Of a stretch of DNA of 64,000 nucleotides, positions 10,634 to 21,434 are shown piece after piece. The position numbers and the translations under genes were made by a program. The stretch comes from Diphasiastrum complanatum. Its lineage: Eukaryota; Streptophyta; Lycopodiopsida; Lycopodiales; Lycopodiaceae. The notes under the pieces were generated by a model that was not told the DNA's origin, searched no databases, and saw only the letters and a program-made list of their open reading frames with translations. Numbering within the stretch: the stretch's first letter is position 1; each line of letters begins with the position of its first letter. The stretch covers positions 23,308,663 to 23,372,662 of the forward strand of contig CM055103.1 in the NCBI GenBank assembly GCA_029204225.1. Reading direction: 5' to 3'.

Positions 10634-12500
10634 GAATAGTATCATTTAAATCCTTCACTCCTTGTTTTTTATGTGTTTCTGTAGTTTCGTAATCTTTCTT
10701 TCTATAGTTTCTTGGTTTTCTCTTGCTGGTTTCTTGAAGGGTTGGTTTGTCGGTTTCATTGCAAGCCTAGGGTACAAACTCGGCAGGAGCTTGGCGGGTG
10801 AGAATAGAACTTACTATACTACAACATGATGAGATGAGTGGTTGAGCGAGGAGAAGAACGGATTCTAACATGAACTAGAATTTGCTAACAAATTCAAGAT
10901 TGCAAATTAAGTAATCAAAGTTAAAAACTATCAAGTTATAGAAATTTAGATGTCGGAAATTTCATGCATATCTCAAGTCTTGAGTTTGAATCTGATGATT
11001 AGCACATAATTTTGGTCTTTATCACTTGACATATCGAGGTGACTGATCTAATCTAATGAAATTGAACATTGTTACTTAATAGATGATTCTTGCAACTAGA
11101 TTTGTGTGGGGGCAAGTAAGTTGAATTGGGCGAAAAGTCTTTAAATGACACAACAACAATGAATCTAGATGGAACCTGTGAAACCCAACTTGACAAAAGT
11201 TCAAATAGATCTTTATCAGTCGACAAATCTTATTGAGTGATTGAAATCAAGATTGCATGTTAAGTAATCAAAGTCGACAGATCTTATTTGATACTCTTAT
11301 TTGATATAACTTTGATACTCTTTCTTTGACATGGATTATTCAATGATTCAATTTGACCAATATTGAGTCTAGGAGTTTAGATTGCTAGATTTCAATATGT
11401 TAAGGATGGAATTGATCCTTATCACTTGAGACAACATAAATTTGATTTCTATCACTAAAGACAACTTGTTTTTGGCTCATATCAATCTAGATTGCTCAAT
11501 AATTGATTGAGCTTGAGAAACTTTGAGCTTTGAAAAATGTAGAAGCCCAAATTCGATGTATATCAATTGAGATAGCTTGAGTTTAATGCCAAACTTGTGT
11601 AAGTGATCTTTATCAGTTGACATATCTCAATGAGTGATTGTGACACATCTATAGAAATAGAACTAGAGCAATATCTCTAATCGTCATTGAGCGCTAGTCA
11701 TATGACCTTAAGACGATAAACTTGATTCTCAATATCATGAGTGATCGTCAGACTTGATCATGCACATATGTTTTGTGTCCTTCGATAGACCATAGGTCGT
11801 TTTGAGGGGAAAAATCTGTAGGAGTCAATGACATTGTAGGGAGAGTCTATGGGATATCATTAAGCAGACAAACGAGGATTGGGTGGAGGTCCCTAAGCAA
11901 ATAGAAAAGCATCAGTCTCTAGGCATAATGTGAGGCTATAGTGAGTGATTTTAATGCAGAAGGAATCTTTAAGAAGTTTAGACGTGAAGGCATTCTAGTG
12001 GAGCTTCGACTACATGAGTTTTTACCTACAAAGAGCCAAAAGCAAAGAAGAAACGTGGGCTGACAAAAGGCAATCCAAGTCTCTCACAGAAGTACATGGT
12101 TGTCTGCACAAAATTGTGAAAAATGTCAACTAGTTAAGTTGATTTAATTTGGCAATTTTGAGGCCAGAATGAATTTTGAGCTTAGAGATAGATTTGCTTA
12201 TGTCAATAAGGCCTTATAATAGTGTTTTTACTAATTTTGGCTAGTATTGAAGTTGATAAGGTTGGATTTTGACCTACTCTCATTGGTGACTCATCGATTG
12301 TTTGAGTTTGAAAAATCTTATACCAGAGCGATTGATTGAATTTGAGGAATCTAACTAGGTTTTGAACATTCAAATGGCTCAAAGTCTATGCTTGGTAAAT
12401 GACAAAGATCATCTGCTAATTTAATTCGGCCAACGTCGAGTGTGTGACATTTATATTGCTCTAGTCCTTATCACTCAAAATAGATCATTGAGTGATTTAA
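10140..12500. repeat. Dispersed TATCACTTGAGATAGCTC motif region
   Basis: A ~25-base word of the form TATCA(C/T)TTGAGATAGCTCAAATTTGG occurs at least fifteen times, for example near 10160, 10299, 10361, 10430, 11020, 11212, 11422, 11449, 11481, 11555, 11605 and 12464. It is often followed by the partner CTCATTGAGTGATCAAA, whose TTGAGTGAT complements ATCACTCAA, so pairs can form short hairpins. Spacing is irregular. There is no long ORF. No known repeat class was recognised. Confidence 0.7.
10551..10631. repeat. CT microsatellite
   Basis: About 40 CT units. The arginine/glutamate-rich open frame across it is an artefact of the repeat. Confidence 0.97.
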
Positions 12501-12559
12501 TTGAAAGGTATGGAATTCCATCAAAGGCAAAGCCAACCTGTAGACCAAGGGGGCGTTGA

Positions 12560-13400
12560 TGCTTAGGTAGACATGTCCTCGAAATGAGCCTCAGGAAACT
12601 TGACTATTTGCCAAAAAACTCTAACAACTCTAAAAGAGAGAGAGGGGAAGGCAACACCCTAGTATAGACTTAGTCGTTGGGTTTCTGCCATGTTCATTGC
12701 TCTGTGCCTCGTCCACTCCCGCGGGTGGGCGGATGGGGGGGAACACTTGGGCCTTGGTAGCCTAAATGCCAAATGGAAAAAGCCTAAGGTAGGGTGGCTC
12801 AAGTCTCCCAACCCAAAAATGTTTCTTGAATTTCACATGTGAAGGTCACATGAACATTAGGACCCATAGGTGTCGGAGAGCAAGGAGCAAGAAGCATGTC
12901 AAGTGCGGTGGGAAAGAATGGGTGAAAATGAGCGGCATGTTGGTCCAGTATAATCGAGATTTTGTCTGTGCACTGAGAATGAGCTGTGTATAATTCATTC
13001 TTATCATAAAAATAGTGATGATTCCAACAATGTTCCATAGAACAATCCTAAATAGGACAACCTTTATGGTTTAGGCCTAAATTACGATCCAGAGAACAAT
13101 TGTCCACAACAAAGATCTTTGAACCTTTATTCGCACTGCTAAGGATTGTTCTTTTATGCACTTGGATCCCACATCCATCATTGAATCGAGCACCTACATT
13201 GCACAGTAGAGCATGTTTCAAGACATGGCCAAACTCTAGCCAATGGTTCCGTCTAGGGAAAAAACTCATGCAACCCCCGAGATGGATGGTTGAGCAATTT
13301 GGGCAATTTCTTTCCATGTACTTTGAAGGGGGGGGGGGGGGGGGGGGTTTGCATGGCAGTAATTAATATTTTGCAAGCGCCATTAATGATCAAATTGGCA
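12560..13400. other. No supported gene; G20 tract at 13328-13347
   Basis: Several short open frames exist on both strands but none shows a recognisable domain. A run of 20 G bases lies at 13328-13347, just before transposase copy 1. Confidence 0.5.
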
Positions 13401-13489
13401 CTAAATTGGCGCCAAATTTGCTTCCTCTCGCTTGCTCTACCTTCCTCTCTATCCCACGCTTCTACTCTGTTTCTCTCCTCGCAAACAGG

Positions 13490-15004
13490 TCAAAGGTTTC
13501 TCTCCGTCGATCCGAACATATATTTGAGTTTTGGGATGGCGAAAAATGTAGAGCTACACATAAATTTTGGGATCCAAACTCATTTTATGAGTTGCCAGTA
13601 ATTTGTGAAAAGCCTTATTGCAAAAAGGCTTATGCAACATTTCCTTACAAGTCGCAAATACTTCAAGATGGTTGAAACGGAGAAGACGGAGTGTACAACT
13701 TTGTGTGTGGAGGCTGTCGCTCTTCTATTCATTGCAAACAAAAGTTGTGCAAGGTAAGCCTGTACATGACATACTAGACATGCCTATAGTCATTGTTTAT
13801 TTATTAAATGATTTTGAGAATATAGCTAATACTGTAAAATTGTACTTTGCTTCAGGGCGATCCTCGAAACTTTGTCTTGCTCTTACATTGGGATGGTTTT
13901 CAAGCATCATGAACGGCCCAACATGATTGTGGTGTGGTCAAAATTGCCATTCTCAATGCTGGAAAGAGTACTCTTTTGGATATTTTTCCGGTCTTGTTCA
14001 TACCTTTTAGTGGCAAGAAACATATACAGAGCTCACCCGAACTTTTTGGAGCATTCATGAGGCCTTTGGTGGCTGAACTAGAATCTTTTTTTGTGAATGA
14101 GATCAAATTGTACTATAATTATCCTTTAAAATATCTTTCAAGCCATGTTTTAACAATTTCAAGAAATTGTCACCTTCGTGCTATGCTAATGACAGTGACA
14201 GGAGACCACCCTGCCCAATGTAAAATTGGATTCTTCAAAGATGGGGGCCAGGCCTTTTGTCGTAGAGATAAAGCTCAAGCTACCCTAGATAGTGGAGATG
14301 GAAACTACTCAGGGCATTATTTATATGATGGAAATCGATATCAAGCTAGATATCCACCATCGAAACGAAACATTCATGAAATGGTTGAAGCATTGTCACA
14401 ATCAAAGAAGGCATGTACTCAAGTTGAGAGAGAAGAAATATTGAGAGGTGCTGGTTTGTCAGGAGAATCTGTTCTATGGCGATTGCATGATATCTACAAT
14501 TTCAATGTTGCTACAGACTTGGTCTACGATGTCATGCACATACTCTCATTGAATTTGTTTCGCAAATTCATTACCACTCTTATGAAAGGGTTAACAAACG
14601 ATTCCAAAAGGGCTATTGATGCAATAGTTGTAGAAGTGTCAAAGGCCGTGCCACGCTCAATTCGCTATGGACGTTGGCCCAATGTGCCAAGCAAGTATCA
14701 TGGAGGCCTCAAGGCAGAAGAGAATCAAAAGTTTATTCAGTGGTGCTTGCCGCATATCTTGGGAAGTGTGGCAGATATTCGTTCACATTTGCATGATTTG
14801 GGACTTTTACTAATAGACATCGCACACTATTTTTATAATTATAGTCGTGACAATGGATGCTCAGACAAAGACATAGAAATTATCATGCGTCTGTTGCTTG
14901 CTTGGAGAGTTCGAAGTGAGGAATCAATTGGCAGAAATTCATCTCCCTTGGAACATGTAGCAGGTTTGAAATGCATTGTGAAGAGTTGCAAACAAAATGC
15001 ATAG
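13490..15004 (+). pseudogene. DDE transposase of tnp2/KDZ-like type, copy 1
   Basis: Blocks in order: FEFWDGEKCRATHKFWDPNS; a cysteine-rich block (ELPVICEKPYCKKAY...CGGC); LLHWDGF, with a candidate first catalytic Asp; LNAGKS...LFIPFSGKK; LMTVTGDHPAQCKIGFFKDG; DLVYDVMHILSLNLFRKF; IRYGRWPNVPSKYHGG; LGLLLIDIAHYFYNYSRD. The DGF, GDHPA and D..MH..L pattern resembles the tnp2/KDZ group of cut-and-paste transposases. The first blocks lie in different frames, and the protein stops after SPLEHVAG, exactly where copy 2 at 21.4 kb also stops, so an exon boundary is likely there. It meets the TNP2 gene tail to tail. Confidence 0.75.
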
Positions 15005-15038
15005 TTTGTTTTGGTTACAATTATCATATTCCTCTTAC

Positions 15039-18000
15039 ATTACATCTCTAGGTAGCTCAATCGCATAGTTAAAATGAAGGTTTTCCATTTCATTCTCAAC
15101 ATTTGCACCCTCAAATACTCGTCGTGAACCTGGTTCAACTTGAGCTACAGACCACCATATCTTGTTTAGTCGATCTGGTTGAAAAAACACCTGCAAAAAT
15201 CACTATTTTAGAACATATCGAAAACTCAAATACTGAAGTCACTTGCAATATAATGAAAAACATTATAGCATAGCACGTGCACTTGCTCATAGTGACAAGG
15301 CAACACCAATGTGTCAAAGGACTCCATGCTCAATGTTTTTGATGAATCAATCGCAAAAATCCACTTGGATCCGATTTTACGGTTGCATTTGGCCCTCTAC
15401 AAACTACCTTGAACCATTTCACATCAAATAAAAAATAGTGTCCACTTTCACCAAATGGCACATCATTAATATTTTGTATAGTTCCTACGTATTCTATATC
15501 TCCTGAGATGGGATTCCGACCTCGTGCACTGCTTGGACTTTCTTGTTGGAAAGATGCTATTACACCACAATCGTGTGTGCGTCTCTTGTTATCAATCCTT
15601 TCAACACGAAAGTGGAAACCAAAAGCCCATATAGCATTATACATTTTGCACTGCCACATGACAAACATGAATCTCATAAATAATCATTGTGAATGAACAT
15701 AGTATTTCAAAATGATTAAACAAATATTGTTATAAACAAGAATGTTCTAATAATAAAGTATCTAAAGAATAATACCTTCCATTCGCATCCTCTTGCAAAG
15801 TCCCATTCTGCGTTTGATATTTTTTGTCCATCTTTTGTTGCTTTTTGTAGTGTGTCATGCATCCACTCGATCATGTGAACTTGAGGCCATGTGTCTACCT
15901 CTATTCTGTCGTTGGCGCTTTCTAGACAAGGCCCTCTCTTTTTTTTCTTCTTCATATAGGTCTAACCATTTATCCATAACTCCACATTATAAAGCATGAA
16001 TGTAGAAATTTTTTCTCGTTGGAAGGGTGCCAACCTATGGACCTTTCCCATTCCTTGAGGTTTTTCACTAGTTACCTTTTCGGCTTCCTCAGCACGCCAC
16101 AATAGTGGAGCAGATGTATGTAGCTGGTGCAAAATTTCAGTAACATAAAAGAGAGATTCATGTACTAACCATCCCTCTGACATGCTACCTTCAGGCCTTG
16201 CCTTTTGACGCACAAAATCTTTTAAGACTTTCATGTACCTTTCCATAAAGAACATCCACCTAAAAGTCACAAATGGTTAAAAATAAGTGTTTTATTTAAT
16301 GAGTTCATGTATCAATTGATTTAGATTAAATACACATGCAAAAGATTTATCACTTATACCTAGTGTGCACTGGACCAACAATAGAAACTTCTTCAGCCAA
16401 CTGCACCAATAAATGCACTTGTGAGTCCATGATGGAAGTCGAAAAATATCTCTCAAACATGCACACAATCTCCACCATATCCTCATGTCTCTTGCGAAGA
16501 TCCAGCTCATGGATTTCTTTTGAAAACATCCATCTGCAACATAGTCAATCCATTTTATGTCTATTTGAATTTCCTATCAATAAATACTAAATAGAAAAAT
16601 GCACCCAGTACATGTAAATACCTGACAATGATTGATAGTTTGTATATGGTCTCACAAATATCTTTTGACAAGCACCCACGAATTGACAATGGATAGATGA
16701 ATTGAATCATCTTTAGCCAATCATGAGATTTGAGACCTTGCAACTTTCCATCCACTGTGAATGATGACCGTAGAGAATGGGCAAAATCAGTTGGTGTTCT
16801 AATGTCATGAATAATGGAGCGCACATGGTTAAGCTCTTCCTTATTGAATGTCCAAGGTACTTTTGGAGCATGATCTTCACCATCCTTTATCCAATATTCT
16901 TTTTTGGTGTTTGATTCTTTTAGATCGTGCCTTGCAGCAATGGTATCTTTTTTGCCAATCAAGTGTTTCCAAATAGATTCACCCACATTTTTAAATATGT
17001 GCATGGGATCAAGTAGGTGAATCAAAAGGTTATTCCAATATTTCAAACGATGAAATATAGATAATCTTTTCATACCATCGATTGGCTGTGCTTGAGATTC
17101 CTCCCATAGTATTCGCCAATCTTTCACGGACATCCTCTTTGGAGGCATCTCTCTCTCAACTCTTCCTCCAAAACCTCTTCCATGAGTGTCTCTGAATGGA
17201 TGGCCTTCATGCAAGTATTTACGATGATTTTCATAAACCACTTTTTTGAGACTAAAAGAGTATCTTCCCACAAGATTTGGCTTGCACAAAAAACAAGCAT
17301 TTTTTCCAGCCGTTTGAAAGCCTGCCCAACAAATGGATACTATCAATCACTATTAAAAAAAGTATATGTCAAAGAATAATTATAGCCATTGTAGTATATC
17401 ATGTAAATGTCAAGAATTACTAGTTGTATGTAATTGTAAACAAACTCCTATGTACACAAGATAGACATTGTTTGAATGATTACCTGAGCATTCACCTAAT
17501 CCTGGATAGTCATGCATTGTCCACATTACAATGGCATGTAGTGTAAACTCCCTCTCATGTAAGGGGCGCGGAATGTCATATGCTTTTATTCCCTTCCACA
17601 AATCTTCCAACTCGTCAATAAGCGGCTCAAGATACACATCCATGTTCTTAACCTTGCGTTGGCCAGGAATTAAAAGTGCCAACATAATGTGTCTCTTTTT
17701 TTGTACTCAACCAAGGAGGAATATTATAATTTACCAAGCAAACAGGCCAAATGGACCACGTAGTTGCTCGTACACCAAAGGGGTTCACACCATCTGTTAC
17801 AAGACCAAATCTCACATTTCTTGACTCATTGGCAAAGCTTGGATACTCTTTGTTGATGTGTTTCCATGTAGGTGAATCTGAAGGTACCCTCATCATCCCA
17901 TCCGTAGAGGTATGATGTGCATGCCAGTCCATAAGTTGTGCAAGAGATTTACAACGAAATAAACGTTGCAATCGTGGAATTACTGGAAAATGTCGTAAAA

Positions 18001-18618
18001 CTTTGCACAGAATGGTTGCCCCTTGTTGATCATCTCTATATCGAGGAGTATCACAAATGGGACTTTTCTTGAGTGATTCGTACCTTCCTCGATATAAAAT
18101 ACAATCTTTTGGACATGCATGATATTGCTTGTAGTCCATCCCGATGTTACTCAACATCTTTCGTGCCTCATCTCTTGTCTCAGGCATGACATTCCCTTCT
18201 GGGAGAATTTTGTTTTTCAATAGTCTGTACATGACATTGTAAAAAAAATATCACTCGATGTCCAAATTGTAAATTTTGTTTCAAAGCAAAAATGACAAGT
18301 AGATGAAATTTTTTTTACTCAAATAATGATGTGAGACTTTGATCACTCCATCTATATTTGGCTTGAAGATTTAATAGAAGTAGAGAAGTCGCCAAACGAT
18401 ATGTCTTTGCTCCAGGATACCTCCTCATCTTGTTCATTGTGTCTAGCTACAATATTGTTCTCGTACATATCATCCAACATGTCTCCCATGACTTCAAATT
18501 CATCATTCATTGGAAGCTCATTTTCATCGTTGGAACTTGTTTGCGAAGAAGTAGATCTAGATGAGCTATATTCAGATGCATTAGTCTCTTGATTAATGCG
18601 CTCATCAATTTCCATCAT
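15039..18618 (-). pseudogene. CACTA (En/Spm) TNP2 transposase gene, multi-exon
   Basis: Minus-strand exons in order: acidic Ser-rich N-terminus (18618-18352); CPKDCILYRGRYESL, VLRHFPVIPRLQRLF, RNVRFGLVTDGVNPFG and WPVCLVNYNIPPWL (18235-17648); DVYLEPLIDELEDLW, MWTMHDYPGLGECSG (17685-17480); CFLCKP and LDPMHIFKNVGESIWKHL (17340-16600), ending in the DUF4218 start; MDSQVHLLVQLAEEV (16540-16370); RQKARPEGSMSEGWLVHESL (16285-15965); DUF4216-like IQNINDVPFG...FDVKWFKV (15690-15330); FFQPDRLNKIWWSVAQVEP to the stop at 15039. This is nearly full length for a plant TNP2. Defects: a frameshift near 17660, and the usual CP.C..SRY zinc pair reduced to SPICDTPRY. Confidence 0.88.
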
Positions 18619-18734
18619 CTCTTTTAAGCCTTATATGCGGACCGTTGTATTGCATCCGTCGTCTACGTTGACCATTATGAGGATTATTGTCTCCAACACT
18701 AAATGAGAATGAAAAATCCTATATATCAAAATAT

Positions 18735-18800
18735 CAAGAAGTAGGTTGAAACAATGCTTGATAAACATTTCCTCCCAATACTTGATAGATCTAAATGTTG
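18735..18800 (-). pseudogene. Duplicated tail fragment of the SET-like gene
   Basis: The minus strand reads FRSIKYWEEMFIKHCFNL, matching SRSIRFGEELFIKYNFNRP at the end of the SET-like ORF at 19.1 kb. The DNA also aligns (TTCCTCCCAATACTTGATAG against TTCCTCCCCAAACCTGATAG). It lies between the SET-like gene and the TNP2 gene. Confidence 0.65.
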
Positions 18801-19041
18801 CATATGAATATAAATAACCTCTTAGTTTAAAAAGTATGAACATACCAATGTAGCTAATAGACAGATTTGTCTTTTCAACTTGTTAACATTCAATGAACTC
18901 AAAGACGAATAATGCTCCTAACATTTAATCTAGACAAATGACGAATAATGCTCCTAACATTTGACATATTTAATGACACAAACCAAATACAATCAAGATG
19001 CATGGATTATACATCTCTACATATCAACAAAACTTAAATCT

Positions 19042-20070
19042 TCACATTTGACTTATTGTCTTTTGCAAACATTTGGGTAGAGGACGGTTGAAATTATACT
19101 TGATGAACAATTCCTCCCCAAACCTGATAGATCTACTGGCACAGACCATTACATAATTGCCCTTTACTTTCCTAGTAAAATATTCTTCTTTTCCATTGGT
19201 GCGTCCTTCAAAATCACAATTCATCAATAGAGGGTGGCCAATGGAACTATTTATATATGCAGCAATGTTTCCATGCACATCTGGACGTCCACCAATGTAT
19301 GTACGATTTGCCCTTAAGATGTTGCCTCCTTGCATGCGTTGCTCCTCTAAAGAACAAGCATTTGAATTCAAGCCATATACTTGCATCCTCCATTGGTGAC
19401 GACACAAAGCATGCCAATCACCCCAATTGTATTGAGGTCCCGCATATGGCATCAATGTCACAACACTATTTAAGGGGACCTCAATACTACTCAATGCAAA
19501 AAGGCCCAAACTAGCCTCAGGAAAGTGTCCACTAGGCATGATCATGTACATTCGACCCCAATATGTAAATGGTGTTCCATTTAATGGTAATGGTGATTGG
19601 AGTGGCCAACACGAATATCTACTTCTAATAAAAGTTTTTACTAATGGTTGCAAGCTAGGTGGAAGAGGAAGGTCAGACAAAGAACCTAGAATGTCTTTTG
19701 ACACATCAACAATGCGTAGTAATTTGCAATTATCTTTCAAACTAGTCATAATACGTCCAAGACGTGTTCTGTTTTTTAAAGGGGTGGTCAAGTTTGTGGA
19801 ATCCAGTGGAGTATCGTGGAGGACTCACATGCAACATCTAGGATAGGTGTGGTTGGGTGGTAAGAACGTTCTAGAGATTTGGAGACATGGATTGAATCAC
19901 AAGGCATTGATGGACTAATTATATCATGCAAGGGGTCATCATCAACAAGAGCATCATCTAGGGCCAATGATGATCCAAAATCAATATTCATGTGATTTAT
20001 CCTATCAATAATATTCTCGATCTCTCTTGCGACTCTTTTTCTTGAAACCAACTTATGGTCCTTCTACAAA
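19042..20070 (-). CDS. SET-domain-like protein next to CACTA transposase
   Basis: Two overlapping minus-strand frames join near 19790-19835 by a frameshift or unrecognised intron. The first (20070-19790) follows a plausible TTTTGTAG acceptor and contains VSRKRVAREIENIIDRINHM. The second has a candidate SET fold: GLFALSSIEVPLNSVVTLMP (from residue 96), YIGGRPDVHGNIAAYINSS (165-183), NCDF (191) and SIRFGEELFIKYNFNRP (221-237). These correspond to SET motifs GLFA..I..G, GN.ARF(I/L)NHSC..N and I..GEEL..DY. SET proteins are lysine methyltransferases. Here NHS reads NSS and the pre/post-SET cysteines are absent, so activity is uncertain. Same strand as the TNP2 gene, 0.4 kb upstream of it. Confidence 0.6.
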
Positions 20071-20091
20071 AGTTGAAAATGTTAGATGTAT

Positions 20092-20094
<3 letters not shown>

Positions 20095-20172
<78 letters not shown>
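20095..20172. repeat. CT microsatellite
   Basis: About 39 CT units, immediately upstream (minus strand) of the presumed splice acceptor of the SET-like exon. Confidence 0.97.
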
Positions 20173-20175
<3 letters not shown>

Positions 20176-20504
20176 CATGAAACATAAATTAATATATAAC
20201 ACAAGCCGTAAACCAGTAGCATGAAACACACACGCACGCACACACACACCCACCCACACCGACCCTAAACACACATGAAGAGAAAAACAGAGAGAACTTT
20301 ATAGAGTGTTAATCAAAACTCCCGAACCACACGATTATATCCTACTCCAAAATGTCACCACATGCTCCCTCCCTACGGCGTTTGGGCTTTTTTGTGGAAC
20401 TCATCTTCCAACGAAAAACATTTGAACCACGCCTTTAACGGAAGAAAACAAGGGCTACACACCTTCCTAGAATTGGGAGTGTTGGTTACCTTTAACTCTT
20501 TCAT

Positions 20505-20507
<3 letters not shown>

Positions 20508-20586
<79 letters not shown>
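20508..20586. repeat. CT microsatellite
   Basis: About 39 CT units, 340 bp from the previous tract. Confidence 0.97.
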
Positions 20587-20589
<3 letters not shown>

Positions 20590-20630
20590 TGTGAATGAGT
20601 CTATTATGGGTGATTGAATATGGAAATCAA

Positions 20631-20805
20631 GATTAACTACATCTAATCATTCTATTTGGATTTTTTCTTTTAGAAGCAAGTGAGAGATTAACTTCATCTA
20701 ATCATTCTATTTGGATTTTTCCTTTTAGAAGCAAGTGAGAGATTAACTTCATCTAAATATTCTATTTGGATTTTTCCTTTTAGAAGCAAGTCAGAGATTA
20801 ACTTC
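20631..20805. repeat. 55-bp tandem repeat, three copies
   Basis: Units starting GATTAACTTCATCTAATCAT at 20631, 20686 and 20741, with a partial fourth at 20796. Copies differ at a few bases. Confidence 0.9.
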
Positions 20806-20809
20806 AAAG

Positions 20810-21430
20810 TATCATGGCACTCATCCTATCGCTCAATATTTATTGGCCAAACTATACTTGAAGTGTCATAAGGGTCAAAGATCAAAGCATTTTCAAAAAA
20901 CACTTTAAAGAGTTTACCTCTCATACTCTTGGATTCTCTGTGTGCACTCCATTGGCCCAAATATGATCGTTGACAATCCTCCTTGTCCAAATCCTAAGGC
21001 CTTTGCATTGTGTGCATGTACATGGTATCCTCTCATCATATTCTGGTTGAAACTGGTCCAATAATCCAATTGCAAATTGCACAAATTCTTTCAGTGTCAT
21101 TCAAGTGAAAATTGACAAATTCTAACATGTGACGTATTGTAACATGTGACAAAAATTGACAAAATAGTCTTTGTACATTTAGTGCATTTTCAACCTTCAT
21201 TTGTGATGGAGTGTTGTCTTGGCTTTCCAAAGTGGAACATCCACGCGCTTGTATCCACACGTATATCCACGCCAATCCACAACTATATCTACGCGAATTT
21301 TTTTTTGCCCACGCGTCCTCCTTTGTATTGTGCGTGGATATTTGCGTGAATATTTGCTATATGTGTTCTTCTGCTGCATACACAAGTGCGAGATAAATCG
21401 GCAATGCAAGAGCAATATACAAACTACATG
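20810..21430. other. No supported gene
   Basis: Short local repeats such as ACATGTGAC and CCACGCG occur. No coding motif was recognised. It is probably the intron or 3' flank of transposase copy 2. Confidence 0.45.
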
Positions 21431-21434
21431 GAAA

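Noticed and set aside
10473-10658. Arg/Glu-repeat ORF, and similar Ser/Leu or Tyr/Ile ORFs over other microsatellites
   Set aside because: They are translations of CT/GA or TA dinucleotide tracts (10.5, 20.1, 20.5, 28.0, 45.3-45.6, 53.9, 54.1, 55.4 kb).
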